Shown here: piece after piece, positions 8,474-16,428 of the stretch
Layout: each line of letters starts with the position of its first letter
How positions within the stretch are numbered: position 1 is the first letter of the stretch
Source: Candidatus Accumulibacter iunctus
GTDB taxonomy: Bacteria > Pseudomonadota > Gammaproteobacteria > Burkholderiales > Rhodocyclaceae
NCBI GenBank assembly: GCA_002345025.1
Contig: DDUX01000110.1
Coordinates: 23,067-47,004 of the forward strand
Direction: 5' to 3'
DNA: 23,938 nucleotides
Notes under the pieces: model-generated
Database searches by the model: none
The model's input: the letters and a program-made list of their open reading frames with translations, nothing else
Told to the model about the DNA's origin: nothing
Translations under genes and position numbers: made by a program

Positions 8474-10285
8474 TCATCGCGTCGACCACAGCATGAGATG
8501 CTCGACCAGCGGTCCGAGCGCCAACGCGGGCACATAGTTGAGCAGACCGACCAGCAACACGACACCGATCAGCAGCGTGACGAACAGCGGGCCGTGTGTC
8601 GGCAGGGTCCCGGCGGTCACGAAGATCCGCTTCTTGGCTGCCAGCGAACCGGCCATCGCCAGCACCGGGATGATCACGCCGAAACGGCCGAACCACATCG
8701 CGACCGCCAGCAGTCCATTGTAGAAAGGCGTGTTGGCCGAGAGTCCGGCGAAGGCGCTGCCGTTGTTGTTGGCTGCCGACGACAGGGCATAAAGAATCTC
8801 GGAAAAGCCGTGCGCGCCCGGGTTGGCGATGCCGGCCCGGCCCGCCTCGGTCATCACGGCAATGGCGGTGCCGACGAGGACCAGAAGCGGCGTCGCGAGG
8901 ATGGCGATCGACGTCATCTTCATCTCATGCGCCTCGATCTTCTTGCCCAGGTATTCCGGCGTCCGTCCGATCATCAGCCCGGCGATGAATACCGCCAGCA
9001 CGGCAAAGATCAGCATGCCGTAGAGGCCGGAACCGACACCACCGAAGACGACTTCGCCGAGTTGCATCATGACCAGCGGCACGGCACCGCCGAGCGGCGT
9101 GAACGAGTCGTGCATCGAATTGACCGCACCGCAGGACGCGGCCGTGGTGATCGTTGCAAAAAGGGCCGAATCGGCGATACCGAAGCGCGCTTCCTTGCCC
9201 TCCATGTTGCCGTCGGTCAAGGCGGTGGTGCGCACGCTCGTCGCCTCGGTTTCGCCGACCTTCGCCAGCAGCGGATTGCCTTGCTGCTCGAAGCTGATCG
9301 CGCCGATGGCAAAGCTGACGAAGAGCAGGCCCATCGCGGCAAACACCGTCCAGCCCTGGCGTTCGTCGCCGACGATGCAGCCGAAGGCAATGCACAGCGC
9401 GCCGGGAATCAGGAAGATCGACAGCATCTGCAGGAAGTTCACCAATGGCGTCGGGTTCTCGAACGGGTGAGCCGAGTTGGCGTTGAAGAAGCCGCCGCCG
9501 TTGGTGCCAAGCATCTTGATCGCTTCCTGCGAAGCAACCGGGCCCATCGCCAGGGTCTGGGTCGTCGTCGATGCAGCTTCCGTCACCGGGTTGCCCTGCT
9601 CGTCCTTCAGGACCTGGCCGTCGGCGTCGAGCTTTGGCGTCTGGTATGTGGTCACGTCGAGCGTGCGGACCTCCTGGTAGGTAGCGAAGTTCTGGATCAC
9701 GCCCTGACTGCTCAGGAACAGCGCGAAAAGCAGCGACAGCGGCAGGAGAATCCAGATGGTGGCGCGAAAGATGTCTGCCCACGCATTGCCGATGCCAGCC
9801 GCCGAATGCCGTGCAAAGCCGCGGATGAGCGCGATGGCGACGGCGATGCCGGTTGCCGCGGAAACGAAGTTCTGCACCGTCAGGCCGAGCATCTGGATCA
9901 GGTAGCCCATCGTCGATTCGCCGCCATAGCCCTGCCAGTTGGTGTTGGTGACGAAGCTCGCCGCCGTGTTGAAGGCCGAATCGGGGCTGACATTGGCCAT
10001 CGCCTGCGGATTCAATGGCAACCACAATTGCACGCGCTGCAGGGCATAGACGGCGAGCAGGCCGAGTGCGTTGAACAGCAGTACCGCCCGTGCATACTGC
10101 AGCCAGCCCATCTCTTCGTCGCGCTGGATACCGCAGGCCCGGAACACCGCTTTCTCGACGCCGCTGACCCAGGTCCCGTGATTCCCCATCGTCATGACCC
10201 TGGAGATGTAGATGCCCATTGGTCGAGCCAGGAGCAGCAACAGCGCCATGAAAAGACCGAGCAGGATCCATGCATGGTCGTTCAT
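8474..10285 (-). CDS. kdpA: KdpA, K+-binding and translocating subunit
   Basis: This is a 603-residue polytopic membrane protein, longer than E. coli KdpA (557) but within the family range. It resembles a K+ channel with four pore-loop repeats. Segments matching these are TNTNWQGYGGEST, GTNGGGFFNANSAHPFENP, the MHDSFTPLGGAVPL region and SSAANNNGSAFAGL. It binds K+ and passes it to KdpB. The start ATG at 10285 overlaps the kdpF stop by four bases (ATGA) and has GGAAGA upstream. All four repeats appear intact, and no frameshift is seen. Confidence 0.96.
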   Translation of the reverse strand: MNDHAWILLGLFMALLLLLARPMGIYISRVMTMGNHGTWVSGVEKAVFRACGIQRDEEMGWLQYARAVLLFNALGLLAVYALQRVQLWLPLNPQAMANVSPDSAFNTAASFVTNTNWQGYGGESTMGYLIQMLGLTVQNFVSAATGIAVAIALIRGFARHSAAGIGNAWADIFRATIWILLPLSLLFALFLSSQGVIQNFATYQEVRTLDVTTYQTPKLDADGQVLKDEQGNPVTEAASTTTQTLAMGPVASQEAIKMLGTNGGGFFNANSAHPFENPTPLVNFLQMLSIFLIPGALCIAFGCIVGDERQGWTVFAAMGLLFVSFAIGAISFEQQGNPLLAKVGETEATSVRTTALTDGNMEGKEARFGIADSALFATITTAASCGAVNSMHDSFTPLGGAVPLVMMQLGEVVFGGVGSGLYGMLIFAVLAVFIAGLMIGRTPEYLGKKIEAHEMKMTSIAILATPLLVLVGTAIAVMTEAGRAGIANPGAHGFSEILYALSSAANNNGSAFAGLSANTPFYNGLLAVAMWFGRFGVIIPVLAMAGSLAAKKRIFVTAGTLPTHGPLFVTLLIGVVLLVGLLNYVPALALGPLVEHLMLWSTR

Positions 10286-10374
10286 GAGAAGTCTTCCGGA
10301 AAAAGCAGCGCCGCGATCAGATAGACCAACAGGCCGCCGGCGGCGAGGCCGGCGAGGATGGTGAGCAGGCTCAT
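10282..10374 (-). CDS. kdpF: KdpF, 30-residue membrane peptide of the Kdp complex
   Basis: This 30-residue peptide reads MSLLTILAGLAAGGLLVYLI followed by AALLFPEDFS. It is one hydrophobic helix ending in the short polar tail typical of KdpF (E. coli KdpF has 29 residues). KdpF stabilises the KdpABC complex in the membrane. It overlaps kdpA by ATGA at its 3' end and the upstream 31-residue peptide gene by ATGA at its 5' end, with GGAGG ahead of its ATG. It is short enough to be missed by automated gene calling. Confidence 0.92.
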   Translation of the reverse strand: MSLLTILAGLAAGGLLVYLIAALLFPEDFS

Positions 10375-10466
10375 GCGCGGCCTCCGGTCAGGCGGGCGCA
10401 GCCATGGGCGAAAGCGACGACAAGGCTGAACAGCGCGGCCAGCGCGGCCAGATAAACGACATCCAT
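10371..10466 (-). CDS. 31-residue single-span membrane peptide leading the kdp operon
   Basis: An ATG at 10466 with a strong GGAGG seven bases upstream opens a 31-residue peptide. It starts MDVVYLAALAALFSLVVAFA, a single membrane helix, followed by a short Cys- and Arg-containing tail. Its TGA overlaps the kdpF ATG (ATGA), giving a chain of two 4-bp overlaps into kdpA. From memory, many proteobacteria carry a similar tiny ORF starting MD..YL just ahead of kdpF, usually annotated hypothetical. A second Kdp-associated helix or a translational leader are both possible. The ribosome site, hydrophobic pattern and overlaps support translation; the function is unknown. Confidence 0.75.
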   Translation of the reverse strand: MDVVYLAALAALFSLVVAFAHGCARLTGGRA

Positions 10467-10546
10467 TGCATTCCTCCAGTCAGGGTGTTGACAAACGGAA
10501 TGCTAGGACGGTGGCCATCAAAATGGTCGAAAAGGAGGTGGACCGC

Positions 10547-10564
10547 GTGTAAAGACATGATAAA
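10547..10564 (-). promoter_or_regulatory. KdpE operator-like site upstream of the kdp operon
   Basis: Read on the minus strand the site is TTTATCATGTCTTTACAC. The E. coli KdpE operator, as I recall it, contains TTTATACTTTTTTTACAC. Both half-elements (TTTAT and TTTACAC) match with identical spacing. The site lies 80 bp before the first ATG of the operon, an AT-rich island in GC-rich DNA. A TAGCAT further downstream (near 10499-10504 on the plus strand) could be the -10, with no convincing -35, as is usual for an activator-dependent promoter. Confidence 0.65.
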
Positions 10565-10709
10565 GATCACGCGTCCGCGACAGTCGTTGTGGCGGCCACT
10601 GCAGACTCGCAACGGGTGCCTTGGCTGAATCAGGTTTGCCCGCATCGCGTGGGCGCCGCCCGAGACGCCGCGCATGCCGGGCGAGCCTGTCGGTGCGCAG
10701 GCAGGCAAT

Positions 10710-10736
10710 GGACGCCGGCATGCGTGGCCGGCGTCC
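10710..10736. terminator. Perfect 10-bp hairpin between the dehydrogenase and kdp genes
   Basis: GGACGCCGGC (10710-10719) and GCCGGCGTCC (10727-10736) are perfect reverse complements with a 7-base loop. On the minus strand the hairpin begins 27 bases past the stop of the alcohol dehydrogenase gene, as expected for a transcript end. No U-tract follows, so it may slow or protect the 3' end rather than act as an intrinsic terminator. Confidence 0.5.
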
Positions 10737-10762
10737 GGCAGCGCCGCCACCAGGGCATCTGA

Positions 10763-11809
10763 TCAAAGGCTCGCCATGTCAATCACGAATCGGTACTTGA
10801 CGTCGCTTTTCAGCATCCGCTCGTAGGCCGTATTGATGTAAGCGATCGGGATCGTCTCGATGTCGGAAAGGATGTTATGGTCGGCGCAGAAATCGAGCAT
10901 CTCCTGCGTCTCGCGTATGCCGCCGATCAGCGAGCCCGCGATCTGGCGGCGCTTGAAGATCAGGTTGAAGACGTTCGGCGCCGGGTGCGGCTCTGCCGGG
11001 GCGCCGACCAGGGCCATCGTGCCGTCGCGCTTGAGCAGTTGCAGATAGGCGTCGAGGTCGTGCGGCGCCGCCACCGTGTTCAGGATGAAATCCAGCTTGT
11101 TGGCATGGGCAGCCATCTGTTCTGGACTGGTGGAAACGCATACCGCATCGGCGCCAAGCTGCTTTGCGTCGGTGATCTTGCCGGGCGACGTGGTGAACAG
11201 GACGACGTGGGCACCCATCGCATGCGCGATCTTGACCCCCATGTGGCCGAGTCCTCCGAGACCGACGATGCCGACCGTCCTGCCTCGTCCGGCACGCCAA
11301 TGGCGCAGCGGGGAGTAGGTTGTGATGCCGGCGCAGAGGAGGGGGGCGACGCGCGCCAGATCCTTCTCGTCGTGCCGGATGTGCAGGACAAAGGACTCCT
11401 TGACGACGATCGTCCGCGAATAGCCGCCGAAGGTATTTTCGCCGCCGAACACCGGACCGTTGTAGGTTCCGGTGAAACCGCTTTCACAGTACTGCTCTTC
11501 ACCCTCATGGCAGGAATGGCAATGCCCACAACTGTCGATCATGCAACCGACGCCCGCCAGATCACCGACCTTGAAGCCGCGAACGCCATCGCCGACGGCG
11601 ACCACGCGACCAACGATTTCGTGCCCGGGAACACAGGGATACTGGGTGTTGTGCCACTCGCCGCGAACCGTGTGGAGATCCGAATGGCAAACGCCGCAAT
11701 ACAGAATCTCGATCTGCACATCCTCCGCGCCCGGGTTGCGGCGGTGCAGTTCAAAGGGTGCCAGCGCGCTCGTGCTGCTTTGGGCTGCGTATGCTTTGGT
11801 CTTGATCAT
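10763..11809 (-). CDS. yahK: YahK-type zinc-dependent NADP-linked aldehyde reductase/alcohol dehydrogenase
   Basis: The 348-residue product belongs to the cinnamyl-alcohol-dehydrogenase branch of medium-chain dehydrogenases and matches remembered E. coli YahK (349 residues) along its length. Catalytic zinc ligands are Cys41 (GVCHSD), His63 (GHE) and Cys159 (PLLCAGITTYSPL). Structural zinc ligands are Cys94, Cys97, Cys100 and Cys108. The Rossmann glycine motif is GLGGLGH (183-189). Such enzymes reduce a broad range of aldehydes in the cytoplasm with NADPH; the natural substrate here is unknown. AGAGGA precedes the ATG at 11809, and an 18-codon upstream extension in the same frame is ignored for lack of conservation. 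It stands alone: 255 bp follow the permease stop and 296 bp precede the kdp operon. Confidence 0.93.
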   Translation of the reverse strand: MIKTKAYAAQSSTSALAPFELHRRNPGAEDVQIEILYCGVCHSDLHTVRGEWHNTQYPCVPGHEIVGRVVAVGDGVRGFKVGDLAGVGCMIDSCGHCHSCHEGEEQYCESGFTGTYNGPVFGGENTFGGYSRTIVVKESFVLHIRHDEKDLARVAPLLCAGITTYSPLRHWRAGRGRTVGIVGLGGLGHMGVKIAHAMGAHVVLFTTSPGKITDAKQLGADAVCVSTSPEQMAAHANKLDFILNTVAAPHDLDAYLQLLKRDGTMALVGAPAEPHPAPNVFNLIFKRRQIAGSLIGGIRETQEMLDFCADHNILSDIETIPIAYINTAYERMLKSDVKYRFVIDMASL

Positions 11810-12064
11810 GGCTGAATCCTTCCTCTGGACATTGGGCAGACAGATGTTCGCGCTCGTGACCAAGGCTGGAGGTGCCGTGGCCGAGCGCTGTCAATGGTAC
11901 GCCAATGCAGCGGCTGCGAATGCGGCGAAGGGCCTTCCGCAGATCAGCCGGAACTCAAGACGGCTGCTGCCGGGCGGCTTCGCGCAGCTGGTCGTGCGCT
12001 ACTGGCGCAAGGGCTTACACGTCATGCGGCGGTAGTCGACGGCGGTCGTTCGCGGTAGCTCGGC

Positions 12065-13326
12065 TCACAGCCGCGGCGTCAGGCCGTCGGCGAGCGACAG
12101 GCGATAGGCGGAGTAGCCGGGGACCAGGCTGGCGAGCAGGCCGGCGGCGACGACTGCCGCCAGCAACTGCAGTTCGTCGCTGGTGACCCACTGCGCGCTC
12201 AGGGAGAGGCCGAAGTGGGCCTGCACGAGCGGCGCGAGCAGCGTGGTCAGCAGAGCCAGCAGCGCGACGCCGAGGAGGGCGCCGAGGAGCGTGACGAAAA
12301 GCGCCTCGGCGCTCAGGAGGAAGAACAGTTCGCCCGGACGCGCGCCGACCGAGCGCAGGATGGCGAGTTCGCGGCGTCGTTCGCCAAGGCTGGCGAGGAT
12401 GACCGCGACCAGCCCGGCGAGGCCGACGGCGACGACCATCGCCGACACCGCCAGCAGAGTCCGCTCGGCAAAGCCGACCATCTGCCAGAGCTGGTCGAGG
12501 GCAACGCCGGGCAGCACCGCCAGCAGCGGCTCGCCGGGGTGATTGTTGATCTTGCGCTGCAGCCGGAAGACAGCGGCGCGGCTTTTCAGGCCGATCAGCG
12601 CGGCGGTGATCTCCTTCGGCTGCAGGTCGAACTTGCGCACGTACTCGGCGGGGATCGACAATCCCGGCAGCGGCGCGCCGCCTGCCCAGTCGAGATGGAT
12701 CGCCTCGATCGCTTCCAGGCTGACGTGCAGCGTGCGGTCCACCGGCGTCCCGGTACGCGCGAGAATGCCGACGACGGTGAACGGTTTGTCGTCGTGTTCG
12801 GCGAGTCCGGTGTCGCCCATGCCGTGGCTGATGACGATGCGGTCGCCGAGCCGGTAGCCGAGCCTGTCCGCCACCTCGGCGCCGAGCACCGTTTCGAAGA
12901 GACCGGAGAAGGGCGCGCCGGCGGCGAAGCTCAGCGGCTGCCCGTCACCGTAGCGAAAGTGTTCGAAATAGGCGCCGGTCGTTCCGAGCACCGGCAGGCC
13001 GTGGTGCGAATCGCCGAGAGACAGCGGGATGGCCCAGGCGACCGCCGGATCGGCGGCGATCGCCTGGTAGCTTTGCCAGCGGATGTTGTTGCTCGCCTCG
13101 CCGAGGCGGAAGACCGCGTAGAGCATCAGTTGCACGGCGCTGGTGCGTGCCCCGACGACGAGATCGGTGCCGGACACCGACAGCGCGAAGCTGTTGCGGG
13201 CTTCGTGGCGGACGCGCTCGACGCCGAGCAGCAGCGTGACGCTGAGGGCGACGGCGACCAGCGTCATGCCGAGCGTCAGGCGCCGGTTCCAGGCGCTGCG
13301 CGCCGCCAGGATGAGCAGCCACCGCA

Positions 13327-13327
<1 letters not shown>
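12065..13327 (-). CDS. FtsX/MacB-type ABC transporter permease
   Basis: The product has 420 residues. An N-terminal membrane helix (about 15-38) is followed by a large periplasmic domain (about 40-285) and three C-terminal helices (about 290-315, 340-370 and 385-405). The conserved cytoplasmic turn GERRRELAILRSVGARP between the second and third helices is the FtsX-domain hallmark. Permeases of this class drive mechanical work on substrates or periplasmic partners rather than classic import. The ATG at 13327 overlaps the ATPase stop as TGATG, so the two proteins should be made together and form one transporter. With the DUF2796 protein upstream this matches the three-gene arrangement often linked to zinc limitation. 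Confidence 0.9.
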
Positions 13328-14037
<710 letters not shown>

Positions 14038-14041
14038 CGCT

Positions 14042-14566
14042 CTACCAGGAGACTCGCCGTTGCTGCGGCGACAGCCGAGCGGCCGACTGGCCGCGTGGCC
14101 CGGCGACCTGCACGTCGATGCGGCGCAGCTTCGGGAAGCTCGCAAAGAGGCCGACTTCGAGGTCGCGCAACGCTGCTGCGTTCTCGCAGCGGAAGACGAA
14201 GCTGCCGTCGAGGTCGGCATGGCCGTCGCCGCCCGACGGCGGTGACGGCTGCAACAGCGGCGATTCGAGTTCGACCGAGACCGTTGTGCAGCGCGCCGCC
14301 GGCGACGGCGTGAAGATCTCGCCGGCCTGGCGCAGGCGCTCGGCCATCGCCCGTATCGCCCGCTTCTGTTGATCCGTTCGCGGTGCGTGTTCGAAGCCGA
14401 CGAGGTTGGCGAGCGGCGTCTCGAGTTGCAGGTTGAGCGTGTCGCCGTCGACGGCGACCTGCAGGCGTGCCGTCCCATGGACGTGCGCCCCGGAGGGGCC
14501 GGCCAGCACCGGCAGCGGGAGCAGGCAGGCCGCGGCGAGCAGACAGGAAAAGCGTGACTTCTTCAT
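14042..14566 (-). CDS. DUF2796 / ZrgA-like periplasmic protein
   Basis: The product has 174 residues. A signal peptide (1-22, ending VLA) is followed by GAHVHGTARLQVAVDGD, the typical DUF2796 start, then ETPLANLVGFEHAPRT and a C-terminal GQSAARLSPQQRRV segment. The family includes ZrgA of Vibrio, a Zur-regulated protein involved in zinc uptake, and is frequently encoded with an ABC ATPase and FtsX permease as here. Most remembered members carry a long His/Asp-rich stretch in the middle; this one has only a short PPSGGDGHADLDG linker, so zinc scavenging by that loop is doubtful. GGAGG lies ahead of the ATG at 14566. I saw no convincing Zur palindrome in the upstream region, only a weak GCAA-N5-TTGC near 14742. 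Confidence 0.82.
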   Translation of the reverse strand: MKKSRFSCLLAAACLLPLPVLAGPSGAHVHGTARLQVAVDGDTLNLQLETPLANLVGFEHAPRTDQQKRAIRAMAERLRQAGEIFTPSPAARCTTVSVELESPLLQPSPPSGGDGHADLDGSFVFRCENAAALRDLEVGLFASFPKLRRIDVQVAGPRGQSAARLSPQQRRVSW

Positions 14567-14612
14567 CGGGGGAGCCTCCGTTACCGTGAAAGTTGCGTCT
14601 GCCACTCGCGAA

Positions 14613-14654
14613 TCTCCCTGTTCCCGTGCGCGGGAGAAGGGTCGGGGATGAGGG
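14613..14654 (-). repeat. Dispersed REP-like palindromic element
   Basis: On the minus strand this 42-bp stretch runs from CCCTCATCCCCGACCC through TTCTCCCGCGCACGGGAAC to AGGGAGA. It resembles the very common proteobacterial intergenic repeat of the form CCCTCACCCC-GACCCCTCTCCCGC-GGGAGAGGG. CCCG/CGGG and TCTCCC/GGGAGA arms can pair. It lies in the divergent gap between the zrgA-like gene and the SMC operon, where such repeats usually sit. Only one copy is in this window, so the assignment rests on recalled similarity. Confidence 0.5.
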
Positions 14655-14893
14655 AAACGGCCATGACTTTCATGATCAGGGGTGTCTCGACCGTGATGGC
14701 CGTTCGACGAGCCGATTGGACCACAACGACATTGTAAGTGCAACACGATTGCGTCTAGGCATGCCGCTGCCGTTCTCCCGGGCCGGCCGCTGAGCCTCTT
14801 CCGGCGAGCTTTCGTGGGTCGTCGGCAGCCGTCGGCGGGCGCACTCCGGCGGGCGGGTGTCATGGCGGGGGGGCGCGCGCTGGCGAATTCGGC

Positions 14894-14899
14894 GATAAT
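14894..14899 (+). promoter_or_regulatory. Possible -10 box of the SMC/Wadjet-like operon
   Basis: GATAAT in the context GGCGATAATCGGCGGC is a good -10 match and is followed by a GC-rich discriminator. It lies about 60 bp before the small ORF at 14959 and 210 bp before the jetA-like start. No -35 hexamer is evident at 16-18 bp, so this is only a candidate. Confidence 0.3.
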
Positions 14900-14958
14900 C
14901 GGCGGCGCCGGGATGGCCGGCCCGCCGACCCAAGGCGCCCGATGTCGTTCGACGAGAG

Positions 14959-15114
14959 ATGAGAAACATGCTGCTGAAGCTTCCTTGCTGTCGCTGCCGC
15001 AGGTGCCGGTCGGCCGTCGACCAGCGGCCGGGCGCCGTCGCCGGCTGCCGGCGGCGATCGCTGCTTCGCAAGGCACTTGCCGTGACGACCGCGGCTGCCG
15101 GCCCGGCGGCATGA
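14959..15114 (+). CDS. Possible 51-residue Cys/Arg-rich leader ORF overlapping the jetA-like start
   Basis: An ATG at 14959 opens 51 codons beginning MRNMLLKLPCCRCRRCRS and ending at a TGA that overlaps the jetA-like ATG by four bases (ATGA), the same junction type seen at other real junctions in this window. The jetA-like ATG has no ribosome site of its own, so coupling to an upstream ORF would explain its translation. Against it are an Arg-rich composition and only a weak purine run (GACGAGAG) upstream. I do not recognise any family. Confidence 0.25.
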   Translation: MRNMLLKLPCCRCRRCRSAVDQRPGAVAGCRRRSLLRKALAVTTAAAGPAA

Positions 15115-16400
15115 GCCAGCAGTCGATCCGGTCGTCCGGCGCGTCATTGGGCGATTTCCTCACCACTGGCGTCGTCGCCGAGGACGTCCCGTCGCTCTTT
15201 CCGCTGCTCTCGGCGCGGCCCTTGCTGGCGGCTTTCGTCGCTCTCTTTCGCGGTGGCGACGACGAGGTGCTGATCCGCCTGGCGGTCCTCAAGGGAATCG
15301 GTACGCGCGCCGAGTCACCCTTCTGGTCGCCGCGCGAACTCGAGGAGCAGTTCGTCTGGCTCGATCCGGTCAAGCTCGACACGGTGCTCAAGCGCTTGCG
15401 CGAACACGAGCTGCTGATCTGGGATGGCGAGCAGCGGTTGTATCATCTGGCGCCAACCGGACGCATGGCGCTGGCGGCGATCGACCTGATGCTGCAGTTC
15501 GCCGCCGAGGAGGACGCCGAGCTCGGCTTCCTCGCTTCGCAGGTGGCTGCCGGCGGTGCCGTCGGTCGCCTGTCCGCGGACACCCTGCGCCACCTGCTGG
15601 CGCGCCTGGCCGAGTTGGAAGCGCAGTTCGCCGCCGCCGTCGCTTCCGGCTCCGAGTTCCGCCTCATCGCCGCGCAGGCGCGGCTGCAATCGGTCTGGAA
15701 GTGGATGGAGAAGGGCACCGCCATTCTTGCCAGCCTGTCGGACGACGGTTTTGACGATGCCACCTGGCGGCTGGCGCAGGAGATCGGCTCGCGGCAGTCG
15801 CGAATCATGCGCATGACCTCGGTGTTCCAGCGCGAGCTGGCGGCGATCGCCCGCCAGCGCGTGCATCTCTCGCAGGGCGGCCTGTCGTCGTCGGAAGTCG
15901 CCGCCTGGCTGAAGGGGCTCGAGCTCGAGCAGATCGCGGCGCTGGCCGACGGCGCCCTGCGCATCGTCCCGGAGCCGGTCTTCGCGCTGCAGGATGTGAT
16001 GCTCGACATCGCCGAGGCCGAGCTGATCGACCGCCAGCACCCCGATCGCCGCCGCTCGAGCCTGCCGCCGCCGGCGGCGGTGGCGACGACGCGCGAATTG
16101 CCGGTCGAGCCACCGCCCGAACTCGCCGCCCTGCTGCAGGCGCTGCAACACCTCGACGGCCCGATCCCGGTTGCCGATGCGGTCGTCGGCGGCAGCTTCC
16201 GGTCGGCGTCGTACCGCCTCTCGCTGCTGCCTTTCCTCGGCGAGGACAAGGCGCCGTCGGAGCTGGCGTCGCTGGCTGCGTTGCCGGTGCAACTGCTGTG
16301 GTCGGCGGACGCGGCAGCGGGGGAACTCGCCGCGGTCAATCGCGCTGAAGTGGCGGCGATCACGCCCGGCGTCATCGCACCGCTGCCGGCGCGGCCCTGA
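15111..16400 (+). CDS. JetA/MukF-like kleisin subunit of an SMC defence-type complex
   Basis: The product has 429 residues. I do not recognise the sequence directly; the role is inferred from position, size and architecture. Residues about 65-125 look like a winged helix (SPRELEEQFVWLDPVKLDTV, then LLIWDGEQRLYHLAPTGRMAL). A long helical middle (about 125-305) follows, then a Pro-rich linker (about 310-335), and a small C-terminal domain that could bind the SMC head. This matches MukF/JetA kleisins, which bridge two SMC heads. The ATG at 15111 is the only in-frame ATG after the Arg-rich stretch and sits in an ATGA overlap; no clear ribosome site is present, so the start is uncertain. The jetB-like gene begins 28 bp downstream. 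Confidence 0.7.
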   Translation: MSQQSIRSSGASLGDFLTTGVVAEDVPSLFPLLSARPLLAAFVALFRGGDDEVLIRLAVLKGIGTRAESPFWSPRELEEQFVWLDPVKLDTVLKRLREHELLIWDGEQRLYHLAPTGRMALAAIDLMLQFAAEEDAELGFLASQVAAGGAVGRLSADTLRHLLARLAELEAQFAAAVASGSEFRLIAAQARLQSVWKWMEKGTAILASLSDDGFDDATWRLAQEIGSRQSRIMRMTSVFQRELAAIARQRVHLSQGGLSSSEVAAWLKGLELEQIAALADGALRIVPEPVFALQDVMLDIAEAELIDRQHPDRRRSSLPPPAAVATTRELPVEPPPELAALLQALQHLDGPIPVADAVVGGSFRSASYRLSLLPFLGEDKAPSELASLAALPVQLLWSADAAAGELAAVNRAEVAAITPGVIAPLPARP

Positions 16401-16428
16401 AACTGCAACCTGCCTGGATGACCCGTCG

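Larger units (their letters stand above)
14567..14958. other. Divergent intergenic region between the zrgA-like and SMC operons
   Basis: About 390 bases without a supported gene. It holds the minus-strand ribosome site of the zrgA-like gene (GGAGG next to 14567), the REP-like element at 14613-14654, and a GATAAT at 14894-14899 that could be a -10 box for the plus-strand SMC operon. The frame of the SMC locus's first gene is open back to 14814, but its translation there is Arg/Pro/Gly-rich and not protein-like. Confidence 0.5.

Noticed and set aside
8318..10324. 668-codon plus-strand frame across kdpA/kdpB
   Set aside because: Antisense to well-recognised KdpA; its product is a His/Gln/Arg-rich string without domain features.
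11808..12035. 75-codon plus-strand frame starting MAESFLWTLG between the dehydrogenase and permease genes
   Set aside because: Its start overlaps the dehydrogenase start and ribosome site on the other strand, it has no ribosome site of its own, and no family is recognised.
14720..14760. Zur-type operator ahead of the zrgA-like gene
   Set aside because: Only a weak GCAA-N5-TTGC repeat is present; the AT-rich GTTATA..TATAAC form expected for Zur is absent.
14814..15110. N-terminal extension of the jetA-like protein
   Set aside because: The translation is Arg/Pro/Gly-rich, has no conserved pattern, and the ATG at 15111 begins protein-like sequence in an ATGA overlap.
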